Below are positions 16,357 to 24,178 of a stretch of DNA of 43,629 nucleotides, piece by piece. Below the pieces are notes generated by a model, which did no database searches, was not told where the DNA came from, and saw only the letters and a list, made by a program, of their open reading frames with translations. How positions within the stretch are numbered: position 1 is the first letter of the stretch; each line of letters starts with the position of its first letter. Source of the stretch: Prevotella aurantiaca JCM 15754 (GTDB lineage Bacteria; Bacteroidota; Bacteroidia; Bacteroidales; Bacteroidaceae); assembly GCF_000614025.1 (NCBI RefSeq), contig NZ_BAKF01000019.1:1-43629 (forward strand), written 5' to 3'. A program made the translations under genes and the position numbers.

Positions 16357-16890
16357 ATGATTAAGAGAACACAGTTGAAAAATATGATGAAGAGTATATA
16401 TGAAAACATATATACCAATAAACAATGGAATGAGATATCAAATATGGTGTTTCGTTCAAATTTATATGAGGAAATACCAATAATAGACAGGTATGAAAGG
16501 ATAAATGTTTTACAAGAGAGTATTGCACGTGAAGATTTTTCAGTGTGTCTGCTTAATTGTTCCTTATTCTTACTATACAATCTGAAACTTCACTTAAAAC
16601 ATACTTTAAATAATATAGAGGCAGACAACTTATTTTTATGTATTACAGTGGTAGATCCTGTAGACGAGATAAACGATGTTGGATTTTCTGTACCAAATAT
16701 TCTTATTAGCACAAAACTTGTGGCAAATTGTTTGACACAAGATAAAGCTATTAATCTAAAAGAGGAGAAATATTTAGGTGGAATGTATAGAACAATAGTT
16801 AATGAAAATATGTTTGCATGTTACAAAGTTATTACTCCAGATAAGTATGGAGATATTATTAGATATTATATTGTTCCCAAACTATGGTAA
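16357..16890 (+). CDS. Hypothetical protein, immunity-array gene
   Basis: 177 aa from the ATG at 16357 (an AAGAAAAAG stretch lies just upstream); a TTG at 16339 is possible. It is soluble; the middle is strongly hydrophobic (FSVCLLNCSLFLLYNLKL, about residues 62-79) and could be a buried helix. The family is not recognised. A 15-codon frame (16317-16364) overlaps its start and could be a toxin-tail remnant with translational coupling. Confidence 0.55.
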   Translation: MIKRTQLKNMMKSIYENIYTNKQWNEISNMVFRSNLYEEIPIIDRYERINVLQESIAREDFSVCLLNCSLFLLYNLKLHLKHTLNNIEADNLFLCITVVDPVDEINDVGFSVPNILISTKLVANCLTQDKAINLKEEKYLGGMYRTIVNENMFACYKVITPDKYGDIIRYYIVPKLW

Positions 16891-16984
16891 ACTTTACAAC
16901 TGTAAAGGCTTCTTTAACTTTATATCTTTCCGCTGCCAGTTAGGAAAGTATGAAGACATTGTAAAAGAAATTGGTAACTATTAA
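16891..16984 (+). pseudogene. Short coding fragment, probable toxin tail
   Basis: A start-less frame reads FNFISFRCQLGKYEDIVKEI and ends GNY-stop at 16982-16984, 14 bases before the ATG of the SUKH-like gene 16999. It has the same placement as the other four fragments. The similarity to toxins is inferred from position, not from sequence. Confidence 0.35.
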
Positions 16985-16998
16985 CTATAGACTTTATT

Positions 16999-17520
16999 AT
17001 GTTTTTTAAGAAACTATCGAAATATGAAGTATTAGAAAAGATGGAACAGAGAACGATAGAACTTCGAAAAATAGACAAACTACCATCTTTATTAGACAAG
17101 TTCTACCTGTCTTTCGTTTCAAAATACGAAGGTATAGAGATTACGCCAGACATTGAAGTGTTTGGATATGAGAAAGCTTTATGCGAGAACCGCTATTTGG
17201 CAACTAATTATGACAATATAAGTAAGAAAGTTTGGATAATTGGCACTTCTGGACAAGGCGATGAATGGTTTATAAACAGAGAAAACAACTTAATTTTATT
17301 CTACGATCATAATCAAGGAGAATATTCTAATATTAGCCAATTCAAATGTTTAAACATTTCGTTTTTTTGTTTTCTACAAATGGCTTTTTTATATCAAGAC
17401 TTAGAAATGTTGTTAGACAAACAAAACTCTATTGATAAACCATTGATAGATGATTTTATTAATGAAGTTAATTCCATTCACCCCTATTTATATACAACTT
17501 ACCCTTATAAGTATTTCTGA
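16999..17520 (+). CDS. SMI1/KNR4-like (SUKH) immunity protein
   Basis: 173 aa. KLPSLLDKFYLSFVSKYEGI and later VWIIGTSGQGDEWFINRENN, followed by LILFYDHNQGEY, match the strand-turn-strand part of SUKH proteins that display a Gly-Asp turn before a terminal helix. Cytosolic. The C-terminal helix (LEMLLDKQNSIDKPLIDDFI) is typical. It precedes the decayed toxin tail 17533 and is probably the immunity gene of the fragment before it (16891-16984). Confidence 0.65.
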   Translation: MFFKKLSKYEVLEKMEQRTIELRKIDKLPSLLDKFYLSFVSKYEGIEITPDIEVFGYEKALCENRYLATNYDNISKKVWIIGTSGQGDEWFINRENNLILFYDHNQGEYSNISQFKCLNISFFCFLQMAFLYQDLEMLLDKQNSIDKPLIDDFINEVNSIHPYLYTTYPYKYF

Positions 17521-17532
17521 TAATAATAAGGT

Positions 17533-17807
17533 ATGGAAGCAGAAACTTAATATCTTCGGTAGAAGAGTAGGGGCAACAATAATTCTTTCTTCATTCCGTT
17601 TACCATTAAGGTCAGTACATTATGAGGTTAAATTAAATGGAAAGCCTCATACTGAATATAATGCTCTAATGAAACAAAAGTTAGATGATTTATTTCAGCG
17701 GTACAAATATAGAAAAATGAATGCCTGAACGGACAAGAAAAGAATTATTGATTCTCGAACATAATACGAGAATGGGATTGAACAATGCAAGAAATAGTCG
17801 TCATTAA
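17533..17807 (+). pseudogene. Decayed toxin C-terminal tail, GRVGATI type
   Basis: The frame reads VWKQKLNIFGRRVGATIILS, then SFRLPLRSVHYEVKLNGKPH and QKLDDLFQRYKYRK, to TGA 17726-17728. After a one-base shift it continues PERTRKELLILEHNTRMGLN and ends NARNSRH at 17805-17807. It is the longest toxin remnant of the array (about 90 codons). It is homologous to 15674-15846 and lies 9 bases before the Imm11-like gene. No upstream toxin body is present. Confidence 0.6.
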
Positions 17808-17816
17808 ATTGTTTTT

Positions 17817-18383
17817 ATGTGGTATTTTTTAACAACAGTAGTAAATAAAAAAGATACACTTATAGAGCTGAATGGTTCTTATGACAAGATGGCAAAATAC
17901 TTTTTCTCTGATATTGAGGATAAGAGGTATTTTGAAAATGTAAAATTCAGTCGAATAGCTCAAAAAGGATTCACACATAAACTACTTTCTCAAACAGATT
18001 ATTTAATAAATGCCCGTTTTGGTGGTATTCCTGTGTTTTCAGAAAGATTTATAGAGAGAACAAGGCTATATCTGTCCGATAAAATTAGTTTTTACCCATG
18101 TCAAATACTACTGAACAATAAATCTTATAACTTTTTTCTATGCAGAATAAAGCAAATTATGCCTGTGATTGATTATGAAAAATCTGGTTATAGAATTTTA
18201 TCAGATGGAAATAAAATAGTAGATGAACCTATTATTATTAAAGAAAATGTTGATGAAGAGTTGTTAATAGTACGAGATTCTACATATAAATCTAAAATTA
18301 TAGTAAGCAATTTGTTTAAAAAGATTGTTGAAAAAGAACAATTGAATGTTGGTTTTTATAATACCTCCCAGTCATTTTGGTAA
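17817..18383 (+). CDS. Imm11-like immunity protein
   Basis: 188 aa. The C-terminal two thirds carry FYPCQILLNNKSYNFFLCRI, then VIDYEKSGYRI, LLIVRDS and KIIVSNLFKKIVEKEQLNVG. This order (PC-strand, YxFF strand, DYE, then a final VS-x-x-F-K-x-x-V helix) resembles Imm11 (formerly DUF1629). Cytosolic. It directly follows the GRVGATI-type toxin tail. The homologous tail at 15674 precedes an unrelated NTF2-like gene, so at least one pairing has been reshuffled. Confidence 0.6.
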   Translation: MWYFLTTVVNKKDTLIELNGSYDKMAKYFFSDIEDKRYFENVKFSRIAQKGFTHKLLSQTDYLINARFGGIPVFSERFIERTRLYLSDKISFYPCQILLNNKSYNFFLCRIKQIMPVIDYEKSGYRILSDGNKIVDEPIIIKENVDEELLIVRDSTYKSKIIVSNLFKKIVEKEQLNVGFYNTSQSFW

Positions 18384-18413
18384 TATCTTATTCTATAGCT
18401 GAATAAAATTAGA

Positions 18414-18556
18414 AATATTTGCAATACCTCTCTAAATAAAAAATGGGCTGGAGTTAAGACAAAACGGAATAGATTTAAACAATTGCAAAAGGAATTTTGT
18501 TAGTAGAGACCAAAGCTGGTACTAAAGAAAAGATAATTCGCATTATTAGAATATAA
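18414..18556 (+). pseudogene. Frameshifted coding fragment, probable toxin tail
   Basis: One frame reads NTSLNKKWAGVKTKRNRFKQ and LQKEFC-stop (18501-18503). After a one-base shift the sense continues LLVETKAGTKEKIIRIIRI to TAA 18554-18556, 18 bases before the next ATG. Joined, it makes a basic C-terminal segment typical of nuclease-like tails. No start codon and no upstream body. Confidence 0.5.
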
Positions 18557-18574
18557 ATACTTCAACATAATAAA

Positions 18575-18982
18575 ATGGAAAAGAGTACAATAGAAAAAAT
18601 CAACGATTTCTTCGCAAATAATATGATTGCAAAAGGAACACCATCTAATTTAGATGAAATAGCCCATGCAGAGAAAGAATTAGGCATTAAGTTTGATAAA
18701 GATTATGTTTATTTCTTGCTTAACTTTGGAGGGTCTCTAATAAAAAATAAAGAAATATATGGCCTCCACAATTCCGAACTGATGGGAGAAGATTCAATAA
18801 TTAGTTTAACCAAAAGATTTCGGGAAGAAGGAAATGAACATTTGGACTGGCTTATTATAGGTACTGATTATGCAGGAAATCCAATTGGAATAAGTAAAGA
18901 AGGAAAAGTTTTACTACAAGATTACGATAATGGTGAATTAAATGTTCTTGCCGAGTCTTTTGAAGATTATATTCTTAAATAA
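18575..18982 (+). CDS. SMI1/KNR4 family immunity protein
   Basis: 135 aa, a full-length SUKH protein. IAHAEKELGIKFDKDYVYFL, then NFGGSLIKNKEIYGL gives the first half; LDWLIIGTDYAGNPIGISKE, then a D-Y-D-N-G strand and the final helix FEDYIL give the second. The I-x-x-A-E-x-x-L-G-I opening is the family signature. Cytosolic. It is probably the immunity gene of the fragment ending 18 bases upstream. Confidence 0.82.
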   Translation: MEKSTIEKINDFFANNMIAKGTPSNLDEIAHAEKELGIKFDKDYVYFLLNFGGSLIKNKEIYGLHNSELMGEDSIISLTKRFREEGNEHLDWLIIGTDYAGNPIGISKEGKVLLQDYDNGELNVLAESFEDYILK

Positions 18983-19026
18983 GCACATCAATTAATCAAT
19001 AAAATTCTTTCAGACATAATTGAACA

Positions 19027-19165
19027 GATGCAAGAGGAAAGAGTTTTTAAGGGACGACTATCTAATGAGAAATATGTTTATGTATACTGAATAGAACAAT
19101 TTAGTTTTGGAATATTCAAATATATTTCTGAAAAGTCTTTAACAGATATAAGTTGCTTATTATCT
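19027..19165 (+). pseudogene. Broken third copy of Imm26-like gene
   Basis: From ATG 19027 the frame reads MQEERVFKGRLSNEKYVYVY and meets TGA at 19088-19090. Beyond the stop, IEQFSFGIFKYISEKSLTDI continues the Imm26-like sequence in the same frame, so a tryptophan codon (TGG in 9187-9672) has become TGA. Similarity ends near 19165. The first 11 codons are foreign and share VFK.RL with the start of the window. Confidence 0.75.
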
Positions 19166-19215
19166 TTACTTCTGCTAAAAATGTTCTAAATATCTTGCCA
19201 TATTTTTTTGTTTAT

Positions 19216-19725
19216 TTAAATATCATAATAGCCAACATTTCCAATGCCAATTGTCCAAAAGAATTTTGCTTTATTTTTTTCAGTTTTCCAAATATTTTTT
19301 TCTTCTTCTGTGGCATCTTTTATTTCATATTCAGAAAAATTTTCAGGAATATTCTGTCGCCATATACCAACAGAAATATCAGAAAAGCAGTAACTATATT
19401 GTGTTTCTGTATCGTCAATGTTACTTCCATTCTTTTCTTTTAAAAGCTTTACTAATTCATCTGCTTCTATTTCAAAAGGATTGATGCCATAAATTGTGGG
19501 ATTTATATACTTGGTATTTGGTCCTTGTAGTTCTATAAACTCTAGTTTTTTGTTAATATCAAAATCCAATCTGAACTCATATCTATCATAATAGAGTTGA
19601 TTTTCTTCTTGAATATTTGGTTTACCTAAGATGTTGATAATAGATTTCATATCATTTCCTAAGTCAATATCCAAATTATCCATTTTTACTCCTTTTAAAG
19701 GAATTATTTCTATTGTTTTTTTCAT
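19216..19725 (-). CDS. Hypothetical immunity-type protein
   Basis: 169 aa from the ATG at 19725. The opening KKTIEIIPLKGVKMDNLDID and INILGKPN pattern, then YDRYEFRLDFDINKKLEFIE, belongs to a group of immunity-like proteins I remember only by this I-P-L-x-G, L-G-x-x-x-x-x-x-L-G-x-P start. An internal ATG at 19683 has a better ribosome-binding site (AGGAG) but would lose that conserved start. Cytosolic. It overlaps nothing and is followed on the same strand by no other gene. Confidence 0.6.
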   Translation of the reverse strand: MKKTIEIIPLKGVKMDNLDIDLGNDMKSIINILGKPNIQEENQLYYDRYEFRLDFDINKKLEFIELQGPNTKYINPTIYGINPFEIEADELVKLLKEKNGSNIDDTETQYSYCFSDISVGIWRQNIPENFSEYEIKDATEEEKNIWKTEKNKAKFFWTIGIGNVGYYDI

Positions 19726-19751
19726 ATCTAATATGGTATATTTATGTAACT

Positions 19752-20165
19752 TTACAAATAGAGTAAATCGCCGTGATCTGTTTCACATAACAAATTTTGG
19801 ATTTTTAAATCTGTTATGTAATATTCGAAGAAGGAACATTCTCCTAAAATTTTGATAATATTTCTAACTGATAATTTAAATACATGGATTGTTTCTAACT
19901 CTGTTATAAGATAACAAACCTCGTCATCATTAAAAAATTGATTAATTCTTTGATATTGAAATTCGTCCTCGTAAGAAAAAGATTTAGGTTTCTTTTTAAA
20001 AGCTAACCACCAAACTCTGGGATTTCCAACAACATATTTGTCCATGATAGCAGTTATGATATCATCTTTTTCTTTATTTTGGACTTCTATAATATCCTCT
20101 TTACAGTCTAAAGAGTTTATTGCTTCTATCAATTCTGTATATTTTTCATCTGTACTTAAGCACAT
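19752..20165 (-). CDS. Hypothetical protein, immunity-array gene
   Basis: 137 aa, acidic, no signal or membrane segment, mixed alpha/beta. VGNPRVWWLAFKKKPKSF (about residues 48-65) is a distinctive aromatic segment. The family is not recognised. It lies 26 bases upstream of 19216-19725 on the same strand and is probably transcribed with it from the promoter at 20250-20258. Confidence 0.55.
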   Translation of the reverse strand: MCLSTDEKYTELIEAINSLDCKEDIIEVQNKEKDDIITAIMDKYVVGNPRVWWLAFKKKPKSFSYEDEFQYQRINQFFNDDEVCYLITELETIHVFKLSVRNIIKILGECSFFEYYITDLKIQNLLCETDHGDLLYL

Positions 20166-20249
20166 AATGTTCCATTTTTAATTTAAAGCTGATATGTTTC
20201 TCTCGCCTTTTTCAATTTACTATACGTTTTTCAAACAGCGTTTATTGCT

Positions 20250-20258
20250 GCAAATATA
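20250..20258 (-). promoter_or_regulatory. Promoter -7 element for 20165-19216 run
   Basis: TATATTTGC on the minus strand, followed by AGCAATAAACGCTG, in which CAGC and GCTG can pair as a small leader stem. Confidence 0.6.
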
Positions 20259-20344
20259 GTTATTTATTTTGATAGCTTCTTATACTATTTTTTGTTTGAA
20301 TTTTAGTTTGACAACTATAACCCTCTATTTGACAGGAGTTTTTC

Positions 20345-21004
20345 TTATTCATATTTTTCCCCCAAGTAAGCATCAATTGTTTTCTGTATCATTTCTTTAT
20401 CATCAAAAATATTGTAATAAACGATTATTAAAGCATTTTTTCTCCAAAAAGTAAAACATAGAGTGGGGGATTCCGATACAACGTCTACGTTTATAGGTTC
20501 GTTACCAATCTTTCTTTTTAGATAATTCAATAGATTTTGTTGATTGGACGGAAATTCAAGTTTGTCTATAACGAAATGCGTATTGCAAATGCTATCAATA
20601 TCGTTTTTGTATGGAGCATTTAAAAAGGAATGCTGACAATTGTATTTTATGTTATTGATTTTTAGATGTAACGATTTTCTATCCCTTTGGGTGAGCGATT
20701 CAAAGAAAGGAATAATATATAGTCGATGTATATGTTCTATTTGAGGAATAGCGGTATGTGTCTCCTTAGGATATGCTTTTTTATTCCAAGCATATTCTAT
20801 GAACTCTAAAACCTTGAAATCTGTTTTACAAGAATCTTTATGCGAAAACTGTAGGGTTGTATTGCACGAACTTGTATCTTTTGCTGTAACAGAAGAAACA
20901 AACAATAAGTTAAACAAAACAAAGAATGAAACAAAGTATTTGACTAAGTAAGTATTCTTTATTGTTTGGTTAGAGACAACTCTATGTATTTCTTGTGATT
21001 TCAT
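20345..21004 (-). CDS. Hypothetical exported protein
   Basis: 219 aa. A hydrophobic segment at about residues 22-41 (VKYFVSFFVLFNLLFVSSVT, followed by AKD) acts as signal peptide or anchor. The mature part has cysteines at several points and a positively charged middle. The last third (LCFTFWRKNALIIVYYNIFD) looks like buried strands. The family is not recognised. The promoter-like element at 21043-21051 lies about 40 bases upstream. Export fits an envelope-acting immunity protein; this is inference. Confidence 0.6.
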   Translation of the reverse strand: MKSQEIHRVVSNQTIKNTYLVKYFVSFFVLFNLLFVSSVTAKDTSSCNTTLQFSHKDSCKTDFKVLEFIEYAWNKKAYPKETHTAIPQIEHIHRLYIIPFFESLTQRDRKSLHLKINNIKYNCQHSFLNAPYKNDIDSICNTHFVIDKLEFPSNQQNLLNYLKRKIGNEPINVDVVSESPTLCFTFWRKNALIIVYYNIFDDKEMIQKTIDAYLGEKYE

Positions 21005-21042
21005 CTTTAAAATTTTTATAGTTACAACTTCTTAGCATACTT

Positions 21043-21051
21043 GCAAATTTA
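21043..21051 (-). promoter_or_regulatory. Promoter -7 element for 20345-21004 gene
   Basis: TAAATTTGC on the minus strand, about 39 bases before the ATG. Confidence 0.55.
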
Positions 21052-21260
21052 GGTATTTTGCATGTAACAGCCAAAGAAATAAAAGCTTTTAATAAACGTA
21101 TTAAAAATTTTGAAAGACGCCTTTCCATGCCGTTATTTTGTTATTATAGATTGTTTCCGAACTGATTTTTCTTTGTTCGTTTTCATGTAGCGATATACCC
21201 AATATCTCACTTTGAACGAGCGATTTAGCCCTTGCGTGAGGAAGGGATAATTATGACTTG

Positions 21261-21346
21261 AAAATTTATAATAAAAAACGCACAAGTTTATTATTATAAT
21301 TTTTTATTTTGTAATTATAAAATTAAAAATTATAATAATAAAATTT
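21261..21346. repeat. AT-rich palindromic element
   Basis: A perfect 17-bp inverted repeat (TTATTATTATAATTTTT, 21288-21304, against 21325-21341) with a 20-base spacer. It lies between the promoter of the 20345 gene and the end of 21390-21734; the rest of 21052-21389 holds no gene. Confidence 0.75.
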
Positions 21347-21389
21347 CGGAAGACTATTATAGCCTGATTTTATGTCCTTATTATGAGAA

Positions 21390-21734
21390 TTAAAACCATT
21401 CAAAAAGAGAAAGCAAATGGTTGTCTTTTATGCAGTTATCATACCATTCGTTATAATCTATTGGTACTTCGGCACTCATTCCTTTTAGCCAATATTGTTC
21501 GCCATAAGCACCCAACATTGCCCAATGATATTCAGTTTCATGACTTATACATATTACATCATCAAAATCGGCTGGCTTTTTATAATAATGTTTCTTTAGA
21601 ATTTCATCTGCTTCGGCTTCTGTTTTGTGTCCATATTTTACCAAAATACACCTGATAATAAACAGCCATGCGTTATAATACATACCAACTTTTTCGCCAG
21701 TCTTGTTGTCCGAAAAAACTAATAACTCTTCCAT
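21390..21734 (-). CDS. Hypothetical protein, immunity-array gene
   Basis: 114 aa, cytosolic, rich in Tyr, Trp and His (HETEYHWAMLGAYGEQYW at about residues 65-82), ending LLSLFEWF. It is compact and alpha-helical at first. The family is not recognised. It starts 7 bases after the stop of the 369-aa gene 21742-22851, so the two are certainly co-transcribed and may act together. Confidence 0.6.
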   Translation of the reverse strand: MEELLVFSDNKTGEKVGMYYNAWLFIIRCILVKYGHKTEAEADEILKKHYYKKPADFDDVICISHETEYHWAMLGAYGEQYWLKGMSAEVPIDYNEWYDNCIKDNHLLSLFEWF

Positions 21735-21741
21735 TTATTTT

Positions 21742-22851
21742 TTAGTTGTAGCAATTGTAAATATCGTCTATACTGTTTGCGCTCTCAATAGACATTCCTT
21801 TGGGCATTATTCCTGCATAAAGGAGCGAATAAGTGTGAGTGCGAAATTCTTCAGTCATTAAATTATAAAAATATAATTGTGCTTCAGTAAGCATCTTTTT
21901 ATCAATCAACATACCTTTACCAAGATATTCATGAAATAAGATGCTGCTCAAATCTTCTAACATAAACTTATGGGGTGGAAAATTAAAATCTTCGTCAATA
22001 TTTATTTTTCTTATTGTGTCGTATCCATTCATAATATCATTGATAGTGTTTTTCTGATATCTTGCATCTTTATGTAAACTATCAATCATCATAGCAGATG
22101 TTGCTAAAACACATTCATAACCATTTCCCCATACAAATGATTGTTGTTTGGGCGTAGAAAGAGAAGTAATAGCAAGTTCTTTGTCAAACTCCATTCCATT
22201 TATACAGAAGCCCAAATTGGTAATACCATCTTGCTGGGTGGTAATATTTAAATCGTGGATTTTTAAATTCGGATTTTTGAAACTCATCAATCCACATGCA
22301 AAAAGTATCTCTCTAATATTTTGCAAGTTAGCAAGATGAATCAACGTTTCAAAAGTTTTTTGATTGTTGTTTAATGCTGATTTATAAAAAATAACTTCTG
22401 GCGTTTGCGTTTCTATATTGTCAGGAAATACGTTTTTTACAAAGAATTGAAATCGCTTATAAGATTTAAATTCATCGGAATATTGCGAAGATAATTTTTG
22501 TGCTGCAATCTGATATTCTATAGGCTGTACCAAAATGGAATTTTCGTCTCGAATAAACTCTTGAAATATATATCCTAAGAAGTTTAAAATTTCATTTTTA
22601 TATTGATGTTTCCCTTTTTGAAGAATGTTGAACTCTATAACTTCAATTACAGGTTCTATAATATCATATATTTTAAATTGGTGTTTTATGTTGGGAGCTA
22701 ATTCGTTATAAAGAAAATACTCAATATTTTCTGGCGAGTCATTGGCAGAAAATAAATAATCTAATTGAGAAGGTATTTCTTTAATAGCCTCTTTGTTCGG
22801 TGCATGATAATGTTGCCAATCAATATTCATTTTTTCCATCTTATTTTGCAA
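21742..22851 (-). CDS. Hypothetical 369-aa helical protein
   Basis: The largest gene of the array. ATGs at residues 1, 5 and 8 compete for the start. The first 200 residues are almost all helical (YDIIEPVIEVIEFNILQKGK, FLGYIFQEFI), as in helical-solenoid proteins. A more mixed part with FACGLMSFKNPNLKIHDLNI and WGNGYECVLATSAMMIDS follows. No signal peptide. I do not recognise the family. It starts 39 bases after the stop of 22891-23526 and runs with that gene and 21390-21734. Confidence 0.62.
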   Translation of the reverse strand: MQNKMEKMNIDWQHYHAPNKEAIKEIPSQLDYLFSANDSPENIEYFLYNELAPNIKHQFKIYDIIEPVIEVIEFNILQKGKHQYKNEILNFLGYIFQEFIRDENSILVQPIEYQIAAQKLSSQYSDEFKSYKRFQFFVKNVFPDNIETQTPEVIFYKSALNNNQKTFETLIHLANLQNIREILFACGLMSFKNPNLKIHDLNITTQQDGITNLGFCINGMEFDKELAITSLSTPKQQSFVWGNGYECVLATSAMMIDSLHKDARYQKNTINDIMNGYDTIRKINIDEDFNFPPHKFMLEDLSSILFHEYLGKGMLIDKKMLTEAQLYFYNLMTEEFRTHTYSLLYAGIMPKGMSIESANSIDDIYNCYN

Positions 22852-22890
22852 TTTCTTATCCTTTTGGTACTGTACTAAATAACCACATTC

Positions 22891-23526
22891 TTAAAAAGGA
22901 AATATTATTTTCATTTTATTCTCTGCATTGGCATTCCATTTTATTTGCGACAAATTGCCGTCTGTATATTCTAAGATAAACTTGCTTTTATACAGGTTGT
23001 TGGGGAAGAAATCTGTATTCTTAAATAACGACTTATCTTTATGTTGCCTGTCAATGGATATTATCCGATTATTTTCGTTGTAGAAATATTCTTCTGCTAT
23101 AAAATTTCCTTTGTTATCCATATTCAACATACATATCATTTGTCCATCTTTTAATATTGCGTGCTGTATATAATCAATCTGCTCAACAATATTAAAGCTA
23201 TAAACTATAATTTCCGAACTATGGTATTCAAAGAATATATATTGAGCAGGCAAATCGTAATTGTCGGTATAGCCATAAATAGCAACAACTTTATTTTCGG
23301 CATCTAAAAAATGCTGAAACTTACCACTCTTTTTCGATGGTGCTTTGGCTAACTTTCGTCCTCTTTTTATGTTCTTCCTCTCCATATCAAAAGGATATAT
23401 TTCAAATAGAACAGATGTTCCCCAAATGCAATAAGAATATTCAAATTCTTTCTTCTGATTGAAGAGAGAAGCTGTATCGTTAGAGTACAGATTCTTCAAA
23501 ACTTTTTCTTGCTCTTCTATATTCAT
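22891..23526 (-). CDS. Hypothetical protein, beta-rich
   Basis: 211 aa, no signal. It looks like repeated hairpins: KVVAIYGYTDNYDLPAQYIF, FFEYHSSEIIVYSFNI, MICMLNMDNKGNFIAEEYFY, then YTDGNLSQIKWNANAENK. This pattern of short Y-x-D/N-G-x-L units resembles MORN/RHS-like antitoxin strands. First gene of a three-gene minus-strand operon to 21390, driven by the promoter at 23565-23572. Confidence 0.6.
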   Translation of the reverse strand: MNIEEQEKVLKNLYSNDTASLFNQKKEFEYSYCIWGTSVLFEIYPFDMERKNIKRGRKLAKAPSKKSGKFQHFLDAENKVVAIYGYTDNYDLPAQYIFFEYHSSEIIVYSFNIVEQIDYIQHAILKDGQMICMLNMDNKGNFIAEEYFYNENNRIISIDRQHKDKSLFKNTDFFPNNLYKSKFILEYTDGNLSQIKWNANAENKMKIIFPF

Positions 23527-23564
23527 ATAGCGTTACATTTATGTTACACCAAAGTTTATCGCTA

Positions 23565-23572
23565 CAAATGTA
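23565..23572 (-). promoter_or_regulatory. Promoter -7 element for 23526-21390 operon
   Basis: TACATTTG on the minus strand, followed by a leader in which TAGCG and CGCTA can pair at its two ends. Confidence 0.55.
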
Positions 23573-23634
23573 GTAGTTTACTTTTATATGCCCTTATTTT
23601 GTTTTCATAATTTTATCTTCTTAACTGCTTTTTA

Positions 23635-23666
23635 TTTGTTCGGTTGTCTAAGTTTCTTTACTTTTG
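23635..23666 (+). promoter_or_regulatory. Full Bacteroidota promoter for 23715 gene
   Basis: TTTG (23635-23638), a 20-base spacer and TACTTTTG (23659-23666) match the known -33/-7 consensus, about 48 bases before the ATG at 23715. It is the best complete promoter in the window. Confidence 0.7.
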
Positions 23667-23714
23667 TATGGTAATGAACTATAACGTGGTAATAAGAATA
23701 CAAAAATAGTATAT

Positions 23715-24146
23715 ATGGATAAGATAGAGGAGATAAAAAAAGAGATAGAAATTATTGATACGATTGATGATTCTAACATAAGTGATTTAGACGCATTGTG
23801 TGAAGACATAATAGAATTGAATAATGAAGGTTGGGATACAGCAATACTTATGGACCCACTTTTCAGAATTCTTGAGAAAAATTCTGATTTCGATTTTGGT
23901 ATGCCTGGTCAAATAGTACACACGTTAGAAAAACATTATAAGAAAGGATTAGAAGAAGAATTATTTAAGTCGTTAAACAGAAAACCAACTTTTTATACGT
24001 TGTGGATGTTGAACAGAATAATAAACGGAACTTCTGATGCTAAAGAGAAAGAATGCTATATGGAAATGCTGAAAAGTATTCTGCAGATGGAAATTCCTGC
24101 TTATCTAAAAAAACAAGCGCAGCACTTAATAGATTTGCACTCATAA
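23715..24146 (+). CDS. Imm30-like helical immunity protein
   Basis: 143 aa, all helical. The acidic opening (DKIEEIKKEIEIIDTIDDSN) is followed by HEAT-like helices and PTFYTLWMLNRIINGTSDAK, then a final helix LKKQAQHLIDLHS. The W-M-L-N-R-I-I-N piece recalls the L-N-x-x-L-N signature of Imm30-type proteins; the assignment is tentative. Cytosolic. It precedes the 110-aa gene 24179 with a 32-base gap. Confidence 0.55.
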   Translation: MDKIEEIKKEIEIIDTIDDSNISDLDALCEDIIELNNEGWDTAILMDPLFRILEKNSDFDFGMPGQIVHTLEKHYKKGLEEELFKSLNRKPTFYTLWMLNRIINGTSDAKEKECYMEMLKSILQMEIPAYLKKQAQHLIDLHS

Positions 24147-24178
24147 TATTATAAAAATATAGAATCGGCAATACGAAT

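Noticed and set aside
16317..16364. A 15-codon ATG frame overlapping the start of 16357-16890
   Set aside because: Too short to support as a gene; it could be a toxin-tail remnant, and is only mentioned under the downstream gene.
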